Source of the DNA: Acidobacteria bacterium UBA6911
GTDB taxonomy: Bacteria > Acidobacteriota > UBA6911
Direction: 5' to 3'
DNA length: 6,638 nucleotides
Assembly: GCA_002451015.1 (NCBI GenBank)
Contig: DKBB01000187.1
Location: 1-6,638, forward strand
Part shown: piece by piece, positions 5,710 through 6,638 of the stretch
Layout: each line of letters begins with the position of its first letter
Position numbering within the stretch: the first letter of the stretch is position 1
The notes under the pieces: generated by a model
Databases searched by the model: none
What the model saw: the letters and a program-made list of their open reading frames with translations, nothing else
Told to the model about the DNA's origin: nothing
Made by a program: the position numbers and the translations under genes

Positions 5710-6638
5710 ATGATTCAGTCCTACAAAAAATGCGTCGTATTTTGGGTATTGGCTATGCTTGTGCTGCCGGTTGCTGTCCAGGCACAGCCAAATAATCAAG
5801 GTATGGAACGGAAATCGACAGGGATTACCAAGTCCACCCTGGCCTTCGCCTATCGGGTCGGAGGCGGCGCGACTAAAATCGATTTCAAAGGAACGGACTT
5901 AATGCCCGTGGCCGGGGGTGAGGCGAAAATCGAAGCCAAGAAAGGCTATTCCCAGGTTGACGCCAAGTTTGAAAATCTTTCCGAGCCCACAAGGTTCGGA
6001 GCGGAGTTTCTGACCTTCGTGCTTTGGTCGGTATCTACCGAGGGGCGCGCGGAAAATCTGGGTGAAGTGCAAATGAACAAGGACGGGAAAGGCAAACTGA
6101 AAGTACGCACTCAGATGGAAGTTTTTTCACTGATCCTGACCGCGGAACCCTACTTTGCAGTCCGGATTCCGAGCGAACTGGTTGTTCTCGAAAACCAGAA
6201 AAGGGACGACACCGTTGCCAAGATTTACAAGGTTGAGTCCTACACCCTGACTGAAAGGGGACGCTACCAGAAGCTCGTAAATCCTCTCGCTCTCAGCCTG
6301 GATCTGAAGAAAGCGCCGATCGAAATGTATCAGGCTCGAAATGCCGTAAGCATCGCCCGATCAAATGGTGCCGAAGAGTATGCCGGAGAGGTTTTTTCCA
6401 AGGCTGAAGACAGTCTGAAAACCGCTGAAAACGCACTGGACCGCAAAGGAAGCAAGGATTACATCATTTCCACAGCACGACGGACCATACAATTCTCTGA
6501 GGATGCGCGCGCGCTTGCCGTACAGCGCCAGAACGAGGAAATGCTGGCCAATGAACGCCGTAAGGCAGAGCAGGAAAAGCTCGAGAGAGCCAGGGCCGAG
6601 GCGGAAAGAGCCAACGCCCTCCTGGAACAGGAAAAAGC
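5710..6638 (+). CDS. Exported OmpA-type envelope protein with charged helical linker (3' partial)
   Basis: 309 complete codons are present, open to the right edge. Residues 1-25 form a Sec signal peptide (MIQSYKK, a hydrophobic core, then VAVQA before the probable cut at A25/Q26). Residues ~42-185 hold a beta-rich domain: TLAFAYRVGG, TDLMPVAGGEAKIEAKKGY, FGAEFLTFVLW and LILTAEPYFAVRIPSELVV. I associate this pattern with the N-terminal region of OmpA-family proteins in Acidobacteria and Deltaproteobacteria. From about 200 the protein becomes helical, with APIEMYQARNAVSIARSNGA and AEDSLKTAENAL recalling DUF4398, then a Glu/Arg/Ala-rich coiled coil (about 270 onward) of the kind that leads to a C-terminal OmpA peptidoglycan-binding domain. 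That domain, if present, is beyond the window. Likely role: periplasmic or outer-membrane link to the cell wall. The OmpA assignment rests on the N-terminal and linker pattern only. Confidence 0.82.
   Translation, partial: MIQSYKKCVVFWVLAMLVLPVAVQAQPNNQGMERKSTGITKSTLAFAYRVGGGATKIDFKGTDLMPVAGGEAKIEAKKGYSQVDAKFENLSEPTRFGAEFLTFVLWSVSTEGRAENLGEVQMNKDGKGKLKVRTQMEVFSLILTAEPYFAVRIPSELVVLENQKRDDTVAKIYKVESYTLTERGRYQKLVNPLALSLDLKKAPIEMYQARNAVSIARSNGAEEYAGEVFSKAEDSLKTAENALDRKGSKDYIISTARRTIQFSEDARALAVQRQNEEMLANERRKAEQEKLERARAEAERANALLEQEK

Overview
The window is about 55% GC by eye and carries four protein genes plus one candidate small gene: two redox enzymes of the molybdenum/tungsten-pterin type and two exported envelope proteins. 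The gene set fits a Gram-negative anaerobe or facultative anaerobe. A Desulfobacterota (former Deltaproteobacteria) or Acidobacteria-like genome is my best guess, because AOR-family tungstoenzymes, stand-alone xanthine-dehydrogenase-type molybdenum subunits and OmpA-like proteins with this N-terminal region are common there. This is inference from family distribution; no taxonomic marker is present.

Layout: (1) 1-1985, plus strand, the C-terminal ~660 residues of a molybdenum hydroxylase large subunit (xanthine dehydrogenase/aldehyde oxidase family), cut at the left edge. (2) 1986-2202, a short convergent gap with a perfect 9-bp hairpin that may end the minus-strand transcript. (3) 2203-4257, minus strand, an aldehyde:ferredoxin oxidoreductase (AOR) family protein with four candidate [4Fe-4S] cysteines but altered pterin-contact motifs. 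(4) 4271-4348, minus strand, a 25-codon ORF with a strong Shine-Dalgarno and a hydrophobic core, ending 13 bases before the likely AOR start. I propose it as a translationally coupled leader or small membrane peptide. (5) 4349-4616, non-coding as far as I can see. (6) 4617-5522, minus strand, a secreted DUF8021-like protein that appears to hold two NTF2-like halves. (7) 5523-5709, a divergent promoter region with short repeats and a palindrome. (8) 5710-6638, plus strand, the N-terminal part of an exported OmpA-type envelope protein with a long charged helix, cut at the right edge.

The two metalloenzymes converge, so they are not one operon, although both families can act at the aldehyde/acid level. 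They could serve the same catabolic island, but the sequence does not give the substrate. The two exported proteins are divergently transcribed from one intergenic region and look unrelated to the metalloenzymes. I saw no mobile element, CRISPR array, tRNA or rRNA. The least expected item is the small coupled ORF in front of the AOR gene.
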